Positions 7,942 through 17,043 of a DNA stretch of 64,000 nucleotides are shown here, in pieces. How positions within the stretch are numbered: position 1 is the first letter of the stretch; each line of letters begins with the position of its first letter. The DNA is from Paenarthrobacter sp. AR 02 (GTDB lineage Bacteria; Actinomycetota; Actinomycetes; Actinomycetales; Micrococcaceae), in NCBI RefSeq assembly GCF_021538675.1, contig NZ_JAJUKH010000005.1, positions 141,560 to 205,559 of the forward strand, given 5' to 3'. Under the pieces are notes generated by a model that was given only the letters and a program-made list of their open reading frames with translations, made no database searches and had not been told where the DNA came from. The translations under genes were made by a program, and so were the position numbers.

Positions 7942-9309
7942 ATGACGTCCCACAGCAATTCCCCCCATGACCAAGACAGCAAGGAAGAGGCAGGGCCCGG
8001 GCGTGAACTCGTGGTGGATGTGGGGCCCATCGCCCACGGCGGCCACTTCATTGCGCGCCATGAGGGTCGTGTCATCTTTGTCCGCCACGGGATCCCCGGC
8101 GAGAAGGTCCGGGTCCGGCTGACCGACTCCGGCGACTCGTCGCGCTTCTGGCGCGCCGACGTCGTCGAGGTCCTGGAGGCTTCGCCGAACCGTGTTCCGC
8201 ACTTCTGGAAGCCGGCCGATTCGCTGGGTTCCTGGCGGCGGGGCGTACCGCCCGTAGGCGGCGCGGAGCTCGGCCATATCTCGCTTGCGCGGCAGCGCGC
8301 ACTCAAGTCGGAGGTCCTGGCCGAACAGCTCAAGCGGCTGGCTGGTAGGGACCTCACAACCGAGGTGGAGGCGGTCGGCCGGAACGACGACGGCGGACTC
8401 GGCTGGCGTACACGCGCCGGCTTTGCGGTGACCTCCAAAGGACGGTTGGGCATGCATGCGCACCGCTCCGATGTGGTGGTCCCCGTCAAGGAGATGCCGC
8501 TGGCTCTTCACGGAATTAACGAACTCCGGTTGTGGGATGTGGACTTGTCAGGCATCGCCCGCGTCGAAGTCGCGGTGCCTGCCAACGGGTCGCGGCCCCT
8601 GATCCTCCTTGCCCCGGAGGAAGGAACTGGTCCCAAACGGCTGCACAGCATCATTTCGCAGTTGCCCCACGACGTCTCGGTCGCCAGTTTCGATCCCGGC
8701 AAGGGCGAAGTCCTGCAGTTGCGGGGACGGACGTGGGTGCAGGAAAGCGCGGCAGGTCACGAGTACCGGGTGTCCGGCGAGGGTTTCTGGCAGATCCATA
8801 AGGACGCTCCGGAGACCCTGGTAGGTGCTGTGACAGACTTCCTCTCCGGCGGGGGATACCTGCAACCTGGCTCCACCGTTGCAGACCTCTATGCCGGTGC
8901 AGGGCTGTTTACCGCCCCACTGGCCGACGCCGTCGGGGTCACCGGATCTGTACTCTCGGTGGAAGGATCGCCCGGAACAAGCCGCGATGCCCGAAAGAAC
9001 CTGCATGGCCAACCGCAGGTGGAGATCGTCCAGGGGCGGGTAGAGCGGGTGCTGCACCAGCGTCCACGCAGTTTCGATTCCCTGGTGCTGGATCCGCCCC
9101 GCGCCGGAGCCGGCAAAGCCGTGGTCAAGCAACTCATGGCCTCCGGACCCCGTGCGATCGCCTATGTGTCCTGCGATCCAGCCTCCTTTGCGCGTGATCT
9201 GGGTTACTTCCAGCAGGGTGGGTGGCGGCTCGAGTCGTTGCGGGCCTTCGACCTCTATCCAAACACCCACCACCTGGAGACCGTGGGGCTTATCGTTCCG
9301 GCCCAGTAA
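7942..9309 (+). CDS. TRAM-domain class I SAM-dependent RNA methyltransferase (RumA/TrmA family)
   Basis: The 455-residue enzyme probably makes 5-methyluridine in rRNA or tRNA. An N-terminal TRAM RNA-binding domain (about residues 18-80, VVDVGPIAHGGHFIARHEGR) is followed by the methyltransferase core with the SAM loop DLYAGAGLFTAPLA, the DPPRAGAG motif and the catalytic Cys411 in YVSCDPASFARDL. The iron-sulfur Cys cluster of E. coli RumA is not evident. It starts immediately at the stop of the K+ transporter gene. The exact target base cannot be inferred. Confidence 0.87.
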   Translation: MTSHSNSPHDQDSKEEAGPGRELVVDVGPIAHGGHFIARHEGRVIFVRHGIPGEKVRVRLTDSGDSSRFWRADVVEVLEASPNRVPHFWKPADSLGSWRRGVPPVGGAELGHISLARQRALKSEVLAEQLKRLAGRDLTTEVEAVGRNDDGGLGWRTRAGFAVTSKGRLGMHAHRSDVVVPVKEMPLALHGINELRLWDVDLSGIARVEVAVPANGSRPLILLAPEEGTGPKRLHSIISQLPHDVSVASFDPGKGEVLQLRGRTWVQESAAGHEYRVSGEGFWQIHKDAPETLVGAVTDFLSGGGYLQPGSTVADLYAGAGLFTAPLADAVGVTGSVLSVEGSPGTSRDARKNLHGQPQVEIVQGRVERVLHQRPRSFDSLVLDPPRAGAGKAVVKQLMASGPRAIAYVSCDPASFARDLGYFQQGGWRLESLRAFDLYPNTHHLETVGLIVPAQ

Positions 9310-9315
9310 GCCGGA

Positions 9316-9348
9316 TGCCGCCCGCCTGCTGGATCAGTGCGGGCGGCA
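9316..9348 (+). terminator. Hairpin after the RNA methyltransferase gene
   Basis: A 10-bp perfect stem (TGCCGCCCGC and its complement) with a 13-nt loop begins a few bases after the stop codon. No strong T-tract follows, so it may be a weak or factor-assisted terminator. Confidence 0.5.
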
Positions 9349-9471
9349 CTGGCTTTGTCCGGGCACCTGCCCCTGGCGGGATTTATGCCACTACGATGGG
9401 CTTAGTAGTCCCGCTCCGCTGGAAACACGGCGGCGGACCGGGATGACCAACAATGATGCCGCCCGGCTAAG

Positions 9472-9490
9472 TAAGGTCCGCCTAACTGGC
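9472..9490 (+). promoter_or_regulatory. DtxR/IdeR-like box upstream of acnA
   Basis: TAAGGTCCGCCTAACTGGC matches the iron-regulator consensus TWAGGTWAGSCTWACCTWA at about 13 of 19 positions, with an intact TAAGGT-GCCTAAC core. It lies 51 bp before the aconitase start. Aconitase is iron-regulated in corynebacteria, which makes the site plausible. Confidence 0.35.
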
Positions 9491-9541
9491 TAGCGGCCAA
9501 CCACGCGACAAAGATGAAACTGTTGCGAGAGGAGTCCTGCC

Positions 9542-12349
9542 ATGAGCACTGTGGACAGCTTCGGTTCCAAAGGCGTACTGAATGTAGCCGGCACCGATTA
9601 TGAAATTTTCCGGTTGAACTCCGTAGAAGGCGCTGACAGCCTTCCGTTCAGCCTTAAGGTATTGCTTGAAAACCTCCTGCGGACTGAGGATGGGGCCAAC
9701 ATTACGGCCGACCATGTCCGCGCCCTGGCCGGTTGGGATCCCAATGCGGAGCCCGACACGGAAATCCAGTTCACCCCGGCACGAGTCATCATGCAGGACT
9801 TCACCGGTGTTCCCTGCATCGTCGACCTCGCCACCATGCGCGAAGCCGTCAAGGAACTCGGTGGGGATCCGAAGCGCGTCAACCCGTTGGCGCCTGCAGA
9901 AATGGTCATCGACCACTCCGTCCAGATCGACGCCTTCGGTAACTCCGGCGCGCTGGAGCGCAACATGGAGATCGAATACCAGCGCAATGGTGAGCGCTAC
10001 CAGTTCCTTCGCTGGGGCCAGACCGCCTTCAACGACTTCAAGGTCGTTCCCCCTGGAACCGGCATCGTCCACCAGGTCAACATCGAGTACTTGGCACGCA
10101 CCGTCATGACCCGTGAGGTCGACGGAGTCCTCCGCGCCTACCCCGACACCTGTGTCGGTACGGACTCGCACACCACCATGGTCAACGGCCTGGGCATCCT
10201 GGGCTGGGGCGTTGGCGGCATCGAAGCCGAGGCGGCGATGCTCGGCCAGCCCGTCTCCATGCTGATTCCCCGCGTTGTAGGCTTCAAGCTCAACGGCAGC
10301 ATCCCCGCAGGCGCCACCGCTACTGACGTCGTCCTGACCATCACCGAAATGCTGCGCAAGCACGGCGTCGTGGGCAAGTTCGTCGAGTTCTACGGCGAAG
10401 GCGTCGCAGCTGTGCCGCTGGCCAACCGCGCCACCATCGGCAACATGAGCCCGGAATTCGGTTCCACGGCTGCCATGTTCCCGATCGACGACGTCACGCT
10501 GGACTACCTGCGCCTGACCGGCCGCTCCGAAGCGAATGTCGCCCTCGTGGAGGCATACGCCAAGGAACAGGGCCTCTGGCACAATCCTTCCCGCGAACTT
10601 CGTTTCTCGGAGTTCCTCGAGCTGGACCTGTCCACCGTTGTTCCGTCCATCTCGGGCCCCAAGCGTCCCCAGGACCGCATCGAGCTCACGGATGCCAAGG
10701 AACAGTTCCGCAAGGACATCCACAACTACGTCGCCATCGAAGACGGCAGCGTGGACGAGTCACTGGACGAATCCTTCCCGGCTTCGGACGCCCCATCCTT
10801 CACGCACGCCGACTCGCACACCACGGAAACCAGCCGGGTCTTCTCGGCCGCCAACGGTGCGCATGGCCGTCCGTCCTCCCCGGTCAAGGTCACCACGGCT
10901 GACGGCCGTGAGTTCGAACTGGACCACGGCGCAGTGTCGATCGCTTCGATCACGTCCTGCACCAACACGTCCAACCCTTCGGTCATGCTTGCGGCTGCCC
11001 TCCTGGCCCGCAACGCCGTGGACAAGGGCCTGACGTCCAAGCCGTGGGTCAAAACCTCCGTAGCCCCGGGCTCGAAGGTCGTCACGGACTACTACGAGAA
11101 GTCTGGCCTCACGCCGTACCTGGAGAAGCTTGGCTTCTACATCGTTGGTTATGGCTGCGCCACCTGCATCGGTAACTCCGGCCCGCTGGAGCCGGAAATC
11201 TCCGAAGCCATCCAGGCCAACGACCTCTCCGTCACCGCAGTGCTCTCGGGCAACCGCAACTTCGAAGGCCGTATCAACCCGGACGTCAAGATGAACTACC
11301 TGGCCTCTCCGCCGCTGGTCATCGCCTACGCCCTGGCCGGTACCATGGACTTCGACTTCGACACCGATTCCCTGGGCACCGACTCCGAGGGCAACGAGGT
11401 CTTCCTCAAGGACATCTGGCCGAACCCCACTGAGGTGCAGGAAGTCATCGACTCCTCCATCGACGAGGGCATGTTTGCCAAGGGTTACGAAGGCGTCTTC
11501 GACGGCGACGAGCGCTGGAAGGCGCTCGACACGCCCGCCGGCGACACCTTCGTGTGGGCCGAGGATTCCACGTACGTACGGAAGCCCCCATACTTCGAAG
11601 GCATGAAGGCCCAGCCGGATCCCGTCCAGGACATCTCGGGCGCACGTGTGCTCCTGAAGCTTGGCGATTCCGTCACCACGGACCACATCTCCCCGGCAGG
11701 TTCCTTCAAGTCGGACACCCCGGCTGGACAGTACCTCCTGGCCAACGGCGTGGAGCGCAAGGACTTCAACTCCTACGGCTCACGCCGTGGCAACCACGAG
11801 GTCATGATCCGCGGTACGTTCGCCAACATCCGCATCAAGAACCAGCTCCTGGACGGTGTTGAGGGTGGCTTCACCCGCGACTTCAGCCAGGAAGGCGCAC
11901 CGCAGGCATACGTCTACGACGCCGCCCAGAACTACCAGGCAGCCGGCACTCCGCTGGTAGTCCTGGCAGGCAAGGAATACGGCTCCGGTTCGTCCCGCGA
12001 CTGGGCAGCCAAGGGTACCGCGCTCCTGGGTGTCAAGGCTGTCGTTGCCGAAAGCTACGAGCGCATCCACCGTTCCAACCTGATCGGTATGGGTGTCCTC
12101 CCGCTCCAGTTCCCCGCTGGCGAGTCGGCAGCAACGCTGGGCTTGACCGGAACGGAAACGTTCTCCGTCGAGGGCGTCACCGAGCTGAACAACGGCACCA
12201 CGCCGAAGACGCTCAAGGTGACGGCCACGGCCGAAGATGGATCCGCCAAGTCCTTCGATGCCGTACTGCGTATCGATACCCCGGGCGAAGCGGACTACTA
12301 CCGCAACGGAGGCATCCTGCAGTACGTCCTCCGCCAGATCTCCGCATAA
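9542..12349 (+). CDS. acnA: Aconitate hydratase
   Basis: The 935-residue enzyme interconverts citrate and isocitrate through a [4Fe-4S] cluster. The cluster ligands are Cys473 ([11 protein letters not shown]), Cys539 and Cys542 ([13 protein letters not shown]). The swivel domain carries [15 protein letters not shown]. An acidic, Ser-rich insertion near residues 400-450 between conserved blocks is typical of actinobacterial AcnA and adds some 40 residues. A GAGAGGAG ribosome site precedes the ATG. It is monocistronic: a hairpin precedes it and a good terminator follows. A DtxR-like box upstream suggests iron control. Confidence 0.97.
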   Translation: MSTVDSFGSKGVLNVAGTDYEIFRLNSVEGADSLPFSLKVLLENLLRTEDGANITADHVRALAGWDPNAEPDTEIQFTPARVIMQDFTGVPCIVDLATMREAVKELGGDPKRVNPLAPAEMVIDHSVQIDAFGNSGALERNMEIEYQRNGERYQFLRWGQTAFNDFKVVPPGTGIVHQVNIEYLARTVMTREVDGVLRAYPDTCVGTDSHTTMVNGLGILGWGVGGIEAEAAMLGQPVSMLIPRVVGFKLNGSIPAGATATDVVLTITEMLRKHGVVGKFVEFYGEGVAAVPLANRATIGNMSPEFGSTAAMFPIDDVTLDYLRLTGRSEANVALVEAYAKEQGLWHNPSRELRFSEFLELDLSTVVPSISGPKRPQDRIELTDAKEQFRKDIHNYVAIEDGSVDESLDESFPASDAPSFTHADSHTTETSRVFSAANGAHGRPSSPVKVTTADGREFELDHGAVSIASITSCTNTSNPSVMLAAALLARNAVDKGLTSKPWVKTSVAPGSKVVTDYYEKSGLTPYLEKLGFYIVGYGCATCIGNSGPLEPEISEAIQANDLSVTAVLSGNRNFEGRINPDVKMNYLASPPLVIAYALAGTMDFDFDTDSLGTDSEGNEVFLKDIWPNPTEVQEVIDSSIDEGMFAKGYEGVFDGDERWKALDTPAGDTFVWAEDSTYVRKPPYFEGMKAQPDPVQDISGARVLLKLGDSVTTDHISPAGSFKSDTPAGQYLLANGVERKDFNSYGSRRGNHEVMIRGTFANIRIKNQLLDGVEGGFTRDFSQEGAPQAYVYDAAQNYQAAGTPLVVLAGKEYGSGSSRDWAAKGTALLGVKAVVAESYERIHRSNLIGMGVLPLQFPAGESAATLGLTGTETFSVEGVTELNNGTTPKTLKVTATAEDGSAKSFDAVLRIDTPGEADYYRNGGILQYVLRQISA

Positions 12350-12386
12350 GGAACACGCTGGTTTTCAGCTGATTCCGAGTGCCAGA

Positions 12387-12424
12387 CAGCCCCGGCCGGT
12401 CGCCTGACCAGCCGGGGCTGTTGG
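12387..12424 (+). terminator. Terminator of acnA
   Basis: CAGCCCCGGC pairs perfectly with GCCGGGGCTG across a 14-nt loop, followed by TTGG. It lies 37 bp after the acnA stop. Confidence 0.7.
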
Positions 12425-12526
12425 CGTCCGGAACACACCCGTCCGCGAGCCGCCTGCGCGTGAAACGCGCGGAAGCCGGGCACGCGCTAAAGTTAACAAG
12501 CACGTCATACACCCTAAGGAGGGCCG

Positions 12527-14500
12527 TTGGGACTTTTGGAAGCCGTCAAGGATCCACAGGACCTGGCCAAACTGTCCGGCACCGAGCTGGAACAACTGGC
12601 CGGAGAAATCAGGGCATTCCTGATCACCAACGTAGCCGCCACAGGTGGACACCTGGGACCCAACCTGGGCGTTGTGGAACTGACGCTCGCTATCCACAGG
12701 ATCTTTGAGTCCCCGCGGGACAGCATTGTTTTTGACACCGGTCACCAGTCCTACGTGCACAAGCTCCTCACGGGCCGGCAGGACTTCAGCACGCTCCGCC
12801 AGCAAGGCGGACTCTCGGGCTATCCGGAACGCGCCGAATCCGAACACGACATCGTGGAGAGCTCGCACGCTTCCTCGTCTCTGTCGTGGGCTGATGGTAT
12901 TTCGCGCGCCCGCCAACTGACCGGCGAAGGTGACCGGTTCGTCGTCGCGGTGGTCGGTGACGGCGCGTTGACCGGCGGCATGACGTGGGAAGCGATCAAC
13001 AACATTGCCGCGGACAAGCGGCGTCGGGTCGTCATCGTTGTCAACGACAACGGACGTTCCTACGCCCCCACTGTCGGTGGCTTTGCCGATTACCTGGCGT
13101 CCCTGCGCCCCACCATCGATTCGCTGCGGACAGCCCCGGCTTATGAGGGCATGCTCGATTGGTGGAAGAAGAGGCTGCAGAACGGCGGCCCGGCGGGCCA
13201 GTTCACCTACAAGAGCCTGCATGCCATGAAAAAGGGCATCAAGGACTGGTGGGCCCCGCAAGGCATGTTCGAAGACCTGGGCATGAAATACATCGGCCCT
13301 GTCGACGGGCATAACCTCCAGGCCATGGAACATGCGCTCAGCACGGCGAAGGCGTACGGGGGCCCTGTGATCGTGCACGCCATGACGGAGAAGGGCCACG
13401 GCTACGCGCCGGCCCTCGCCAACGAGGCTGACCAATTCCACGCGGTGGGCATCATCGACCCCGAAACGGGCGAATCCACTGAGATGCCCGGTGCCAGGTC
13501 CTGGACGTCGGTGTTCGCTGAGGAGATCGCCGACATCGCCGACGAACGCCCCGACATCGTGGGGATCACCGGAGCCATGCTCATTCCGGTCGGCTTGCAC
13601 AAGTTTGCTGAGCGCCATCCGGAGCGCGTCATCGACGTCGGTATCGCGGAGCAGCACGCACTGACTTCCGCCGCGGGCATGGCCTTTGGCGGTCTCCACC
13701 CCGTTGTGGCGGTGTACGCCACGTTCCTCAACCGCGCCTTCGACCAGCTCCTCATGGATGTGGCGCTTCACAAGGCCGGCGTGACCATCGTCCTGGACCG
13801 GGCTGGGGTCACCGGCCCGGACGGGCCCAGCCATCACGGCATGTGGGATATGGCTATGGTCCAGATTGTTCCCGGACTTCACTTGGCTGCTCCACGCGAC
13901 GCTTCCCGGCTCCGTGGGGAACTCCGCGAAGCCGTGGCCATTAACGACGCCCCCACCGTGGTCCGGATCTCCAAGGGCAGCGTCGGTTCTGAAGTCGAGG
14001 CCATTGAGCGCCTGCATGACGGCGTGGACATCCTCGCCCGACGACCCGAGGGTTCAACCGAGAACGACGTCCTGATCGTCAGCGTTGGTGCCATGTCGGA
14101 AATCGCTCTCGACGTCGCCGATCGCCTGGGCGCCCAAGGCATCAGTTCCACGGTGGTCGACCCCCGTTGGGTATTGCCGGTCCGCAAGTCCATCATCGCC
14201 CTGGCCGCCCGCCACCGACTGGTCATCTGCATCGAAGACGGCGTACGGGCCGGGGGGGTCGGTTCCCGGATCCGGCAAGAAATGCGCGCCGCGGGCGTTG
14301 ATACCGCCCTCAACGAGGTTGGGCTTCCTGTCGAGTTCCTGGTGCATGGAGCGCGGAGCCAGGTTTTGGAGCGCGTGGGACTCACTGCCCAGAAAATAAC
14401 CCACGACGTCGTAGCCCAGGTTTTGGGGACAAAGGTCCCGTTTGCCCGGCCGTTGCCGGGCCAGGAGCACCCCACCACCGGAAGTATGCCCACCCTGTGA
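12527..14500 (+). CDS. dxs: 1-deoxy-D-xylulose-5-phosphate synthase
   Basis: DXS condenses pyruvate and glyceraldehyde 3-phosphate with thiamine diphosphate, the first step of the MEP isoprenoid pathway. The 657-residue protein has the typical [10 protein letters not shown], the ThDP motif [16 protein letters not shown] (about residues 144-160), DVGIAEQHA and the transketolase C-terminal domain. The start is TTG at 12527, chosen because a strong AAGGAGG lies 4 nt upstream; family N-termini begin with [15 protein letters not shown] sequence at this position. The stop overlaps the DUF402 start (GTGA), so expression is coupled. Confidence 0.97.
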   Translation: MGLLEAVKDPQDLAKLSGTELEQLAGEIRAFLITNVAATGGHLGPNLGVVELTLAIHRIFESPRDSIVFDTGHQSYVHKLLTGRQDFSTLRQQGGLSGYPERAESEHDIVESSHASSSLSWADGISRARQLTGEGDRFVVAVVGDGALTGGMTWEAINNIAADKRRRVVIVVNDNGRSYAPTVGGFADYLASLRPTIDSLRTAPAYEGMLDWWKKRLQNGGPAGQFTYKSLHAMKKGIKDWWAPQGMFEDLGMKYIGPVDGHNLQAMEHALSTAKAYGGPVIVHAMTEKGHGYAPALANEADQFHAVGIIDPETGESTEMPGARSWTSVFAEEIADIADERPDIVGITGAMLIPVGLHKFAERHPERVIDVGIAEQHALTSAAGMAFGGLHPVVAVYATFLNRAFDQLLMDVALHKAGVTIVLDRAGVTGPDGPSHHGMWDMAMVQIVPGLHLAAPRDASRLRGELREAVAINDAPTVVRISKGSVGSEVEAIERLHDGVDILARRPEGSTENDVLIVSVGAMSEIALDVADRLGAQGISSTVVDPRWVLPVRKSIIALAARHRLVICIEDGVRAGGVGSRIRQEMRAAGVDTALNEVGLPVEFLVHGARSQVLERVGLTAQKITHDVVAQVLGTKVPFARPLPGQEHPTTGSMPTL

Positions 14501-15066
14501 GCGGGGACCGCGGGCCGGGCTCACTGCAGCCCGGCGACCTCGTGGTGTCGAGGAACCGGAAATGGAACGGCAAGGCCCACTGGGTGGTCCCGGGAACCTA
14601 CCTGGGCGAGGACATCCACGGCTGGTGGGTCTTCCAAGGGGCTGGGGAATTCTGTTCCCGTCCGGGCGCGGCCTTCTATACGGCGTCGGACGCGGTCCTG
14701 CTCATCCCCCGCACGGGGGAGTACGTGGCGACCTTCTATGACGACAGCTACCCCGGCGATTTCCGGATCTACGTGGACCTCGCCACTGCCCATGGCTGGA
14801 ATCAACTGAAACCGGGCGTGACCGAGTTTCATATGATCGACATGGACCTGGACGTCATCCGCTCCACCAAGCACGGCGTTTTCGTGGATGACGAAGACGA
14901 ATTCGAACAGCATCGGACCGACATGGCGTACCCGGAAACCACGGTTGCGGCCATGCGGGCGGAATGCGCTGCCCTTTTCCAGGCGGTACAACAAATGGAA
15001 GCCCCCTTCGACATGGCCGGTGCCGGCAGCACCAGCGCAGAGTGGTTCAGGAAAGGACGAGCATGA
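14497..15066 (+). CDS. DUF402 (FomD/Ntdp-like) protein
   Basis: The 189-residue protein carries the DUF402 core: [18 protein letters not shown], then the acidic [11 protein letters not shown] and [11 protein letters not shown] motifs (residues about 80-145), which in the family bind divalent metals. Characterised members are nucleoside or nucleotidyl phosphohydrolases. The GTG start overlaps the dxs stop and its own stop overlaps the next start (ATGA), placing it inside a translationally coupled dxs unit. Substrate is unknown. Confidence 0.83.
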   Translation: MSGDRGPGSLQPGDLVVSRNRKWNGKAHWVVPGTYLGEDIHGWWVFQGAGEFCSRPGAAFYTASDAVLLIPRTGEYVATFYDDSYPGDFRIYVDLATAHGWNQLKPGVTEFHMIDMDLDVIRSTKHGVFVDDEDEFEQHRTDMAYPETTVAAMRAECAALFQAVQQMEAPFDMAGAGSTSAEWFRKGRA

Positions 15067-15623
15067 GCGGCATTATCCGCACGTACAAGCGCGACGACGA
15101 CGGGGTTCTTCACTTCCGGGAAGCCTGGTACGACGACGAGGACCAGCAGTTCGTCATCAATCACGGAGTGGTCGGCCACCAGAGCAGCACCGATGAAACC
15201 GCCGTCGACGACGATTCCTCCGTGGAAGGTCTCATGGCGGCCTTTGCCGCGCAATGCGAAGAAGACGGCTATGCGGAAATTCCCGAATCCGAACAGTTCT
15301 GGGTGGTGGCACAGCTGGCCCTCAAGACCAAGGAGGGTACCGAGCGGGACCGCCACCTCGAACGCAAGGCCAAGACTGCGCTGACCGCCGAACTGGCGTG
15401 GCGGGGCCTTGGTGTGGTGGACCGTTCTGAAATCGGCAACTCCCGGCTGAACATCTTCTGCCTCTGCCCGGACGTCAACAAAGCCGTGAACGCCATCAAG
15501 ATCTGTGTCCGCGGTGAAGACCTGGACTTCACCAAGCTCACCATCGCTGCGGCCCCGCACAGTGACCCGAGCGCTTTCAAGATTAAGCACTCGCCGAAGC
15601 AAGGTGTGGGCTTTACTCTCTAA
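15063..15623 (+). CDS. Uncharacterised conserved protein after DUF402 gene
   Basis: The 186-residue soluble protein is not one I can name. It begins [14 protein letters not shown], has a beta-rich N-terminal part, an acidic middle (about residues 40-75) and a basic C-terminal half with LNIFCLCPDVNKAV near 135 and an end at HSPKQGVGFTL. No signal peptide or membrane helix is visible. The ATG overlaps the DUF402 stop and lies in AGGACGAGC context. Tight coupling to DUF402 and dxs suggests a common transcript; partnership with the DUF402 enzyme is inference. Confidence 0.7.
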   Translation: MSGIIRTYKRDDDGVLHFREAWYDDEDQQFVINHGVVGHQSSTDETAVDDDSSVEGLMAAFAAQCEEDGYAEIPESEQFWVVAQLALKTKEGTERDRHLERKAKTALTAELAWRGLGVVDRSEIGNSRLNIFCLCPDVNKAVNAIKICVRGEDLDFTKLTIAAAPHSDPSAFKIKHSPKQGVGFTL

Positions 15624-15656
15624 GTAAGCACCATTGCGCCCAGAAGGGATCACTCC

Positions 15657-15875
15657 ATGTCGTCCAAAAGCAATTGGCCCGGCCATACCCCCTTGCCCAA
15701 AGGCCTTGCGGCGCCGGCGAAGCGTGCGTTGGCCCACGAGGGGATCGAGACTCTGGAGCAGCTGGCCGAATTCGGCGAGTTGAAAGCCACCAAACTCCAT
15801 GGGATGGGACCCGTGGCCATTGCCCAGCTTGAGGACGCCATGGAGGAATCGGGAATCACCTACGGCCGGAGCTAG
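15657..15875 (+). CDS. Small helix-hairpin-helix protein
   Basis: The 72-residue protein is almost entirely a helix-hairpin-helix module of the RNA-polymerase-alpha C-terminal type: LPKGLAAPAKRALAHEGIE, LEQLAEFGELKATKLHGMG, then PVAIAQLEDAM. Such modules bind DNA non-specifically. The ATG follows AGAAGGGATC. It lies 33 bp after the preceding gene, so it may be the last member of the dxs unit. Confidence 0.7.
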   Translation: MSSKSNWPGHTPLPKGLAAPAKRALAHEGIETLEQLAEFGELKATKLHGMGPVAIAQLEDAMEESGITYGRS

Positions 15876-15925
15876 CGGGCAGGGTGTTTGTTGCCTGGGG
15901 TTACTAGCTGCTTGGATCGCCGATA

Positions 15926-15937
15926 TAGGCTGAACCC
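15926..15937 (+). promoter_or_regulatory. -10 element of leaderless aldo/keto reductase gene
   Basis: TAGGCT at 15926-15931 is followed by 6 nt (no ribosome site) and then the ATG, the spacing expected for a transcript that begins at its start codon. Confidence 0.45.
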
Positions 15938-16915
15938 ATGACTGAATACCGACGCCTTGGCCATTCCGGATTGACCGTGTCAGTAGTTGGACTGGGCTGT
16001 AACAACCTGGGCCGTGCCAACACACCTACGGAGACGCAGGAAGGCACGGACGCGGTCGTCCATGCTGCCCTGGACGCGGGGGTGACGTTCTTCGATGTTG
16101 CCGACGTGTACGGCCGTGAGCCCGGACTGAGCGAGACCATGTTGGGCAGGGCTTTGAAGGGCCGCCGCGACGACGTCGTGATCGGCACCAAGTTCGGCAT
16201 GGACATGGGCGGAGTCAACGGCAACGATTTTGGCGCCCGCGGTTCGCGCCGGTACATCGTGAAGGCCGCCGAGGCATCGCTTCGCCGGCTGGGCACGGAT
16301 TGGATCGACCTCTACCAGTTCCACACCCCGGACCCCCGGACTCCCATCGACGAAACGTTGGCTGCTTTGGATGACCTGGTTTCCAGCGGCAAGGTCCGTT
16401 ACATCGGCCATTCCAACTTTGCCGGCTGGCAGATCGCCGAGGCAGAGTATGTTGCCCGCCAGGCCGGCGGAACCCGCTTCATTTCCACGCAGAACCACTA
16501 CAACCTGCTGGACCGGCGTGCCGAGCTCGAAGTCCTCCCCGCGGCCGGAGCTTTCTCCCTGGGTGTCCTGCCGTACTTCCCGTTGGCCAACGGGCTGCTC
16601 ACCGGAAAGTACTCGGCGGGGAAGGCACCCGAAGGCTCGCGGCTGAGCCATACACGCACCAATCTGGTCCACGACGCGGACTGGGAGCAGCTGGGTCGCT
16701 TCGGCCAGTTCGCCAAGGAGCGGGACATCACCGAACTTCAGCTCGCATTCTCCTGGCTGGCCGCCCAGCCTGGTGTCAGCAGCGTCATCGCCGGGGCCAC
16801 GCGTCCCGAGCAGATCCGCCAGAACGCCGAAGCCGTACGCTGGGTCCCCACTCAGGACGACCGGGCAGAACTGGACGACATCTTCCCGAGGGCCCCGAAG
16901 GTCGCCCTCTTCTAG
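15938..16915 (+). CDS. Aldo/keto reductase
   Basis: A 325-residue NADPH-dependent oxidoreductase with the AKR TIM barrel. Visible are the N-terminal YRRLGHSGLTVSVVGLGC, the catalytic segment FFDVADVYG (Asp and Tyr), the VIGTKFG lysine, GTDWIDLYQFH and the C-terminal cofactor site SVIAGATRPEQI. It looks like the large AKR11/12 group (YajO/Gpr-like), whose substrates are diverse. It is monocistronic and ends at a strong bidirectional terminator. Confidence 0.9.
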   Translation: MTEYRRLGHSGLTVSVVGLGCNNLGRANTPTETQEGTDAVVHAALDAGVTFFDVADVYGREPGLSETMLGRALKGRRDDVVIGTKFGMDMGGVNGNDFGARGSRRYIVKAAEASLRRLGTDWIDLYQFHTPDPRTPIDETLAALDDLVSSGKVRYIGHSNFAGWQIAEAEYVARQAGGTRFISTQNHYNLLDRRAELEVLPAAGAFSLGVLPYFPLANGLLTGKYSAGKAPEGSRLSHTRTNLVHDADWEQLGRFGQFAKERDITELQLAFSWLAAQPGVSSVIAGATRPEQIRQNAEAVRWVPTQDDRAELDDIFPRAPKVALF

Positions 16916-16976
16916 CCCTCGCTCACATCCCGCCCGCTATCTTGCATCCCTCGCTCACAAAACAGCCCTAAAAGCA

Positions 16977-17016
16977 GAACGCTCCCTCACCGTGGTGAGG
17001 GAGCGTTCCGTTTTTT
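16977..17016. terminator. Bidirectional terminator between AKR and fadB
   Basis: A 14-bp perfect stem (GAACGCTCCCTCAC with its complement) and a 4-nt CGTG loop are followed by a run of six T on the plus strand; an A-rich flank upstream gives U residues on the minus strand. It serves both convergent genes. Confidence 0.9.
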
Positions 17017-17043
17017 GCCTCGGGATTGCCTGAGCGTTCTGTT

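Noticed and set aside
9482..10723. Open frame of 413 codons antisense to acnA
   Set aside because: It mirrors the acnA codons in GC-rich DNA, has no recognisable domain or ribosome site, and acnA is intact on the other strand.
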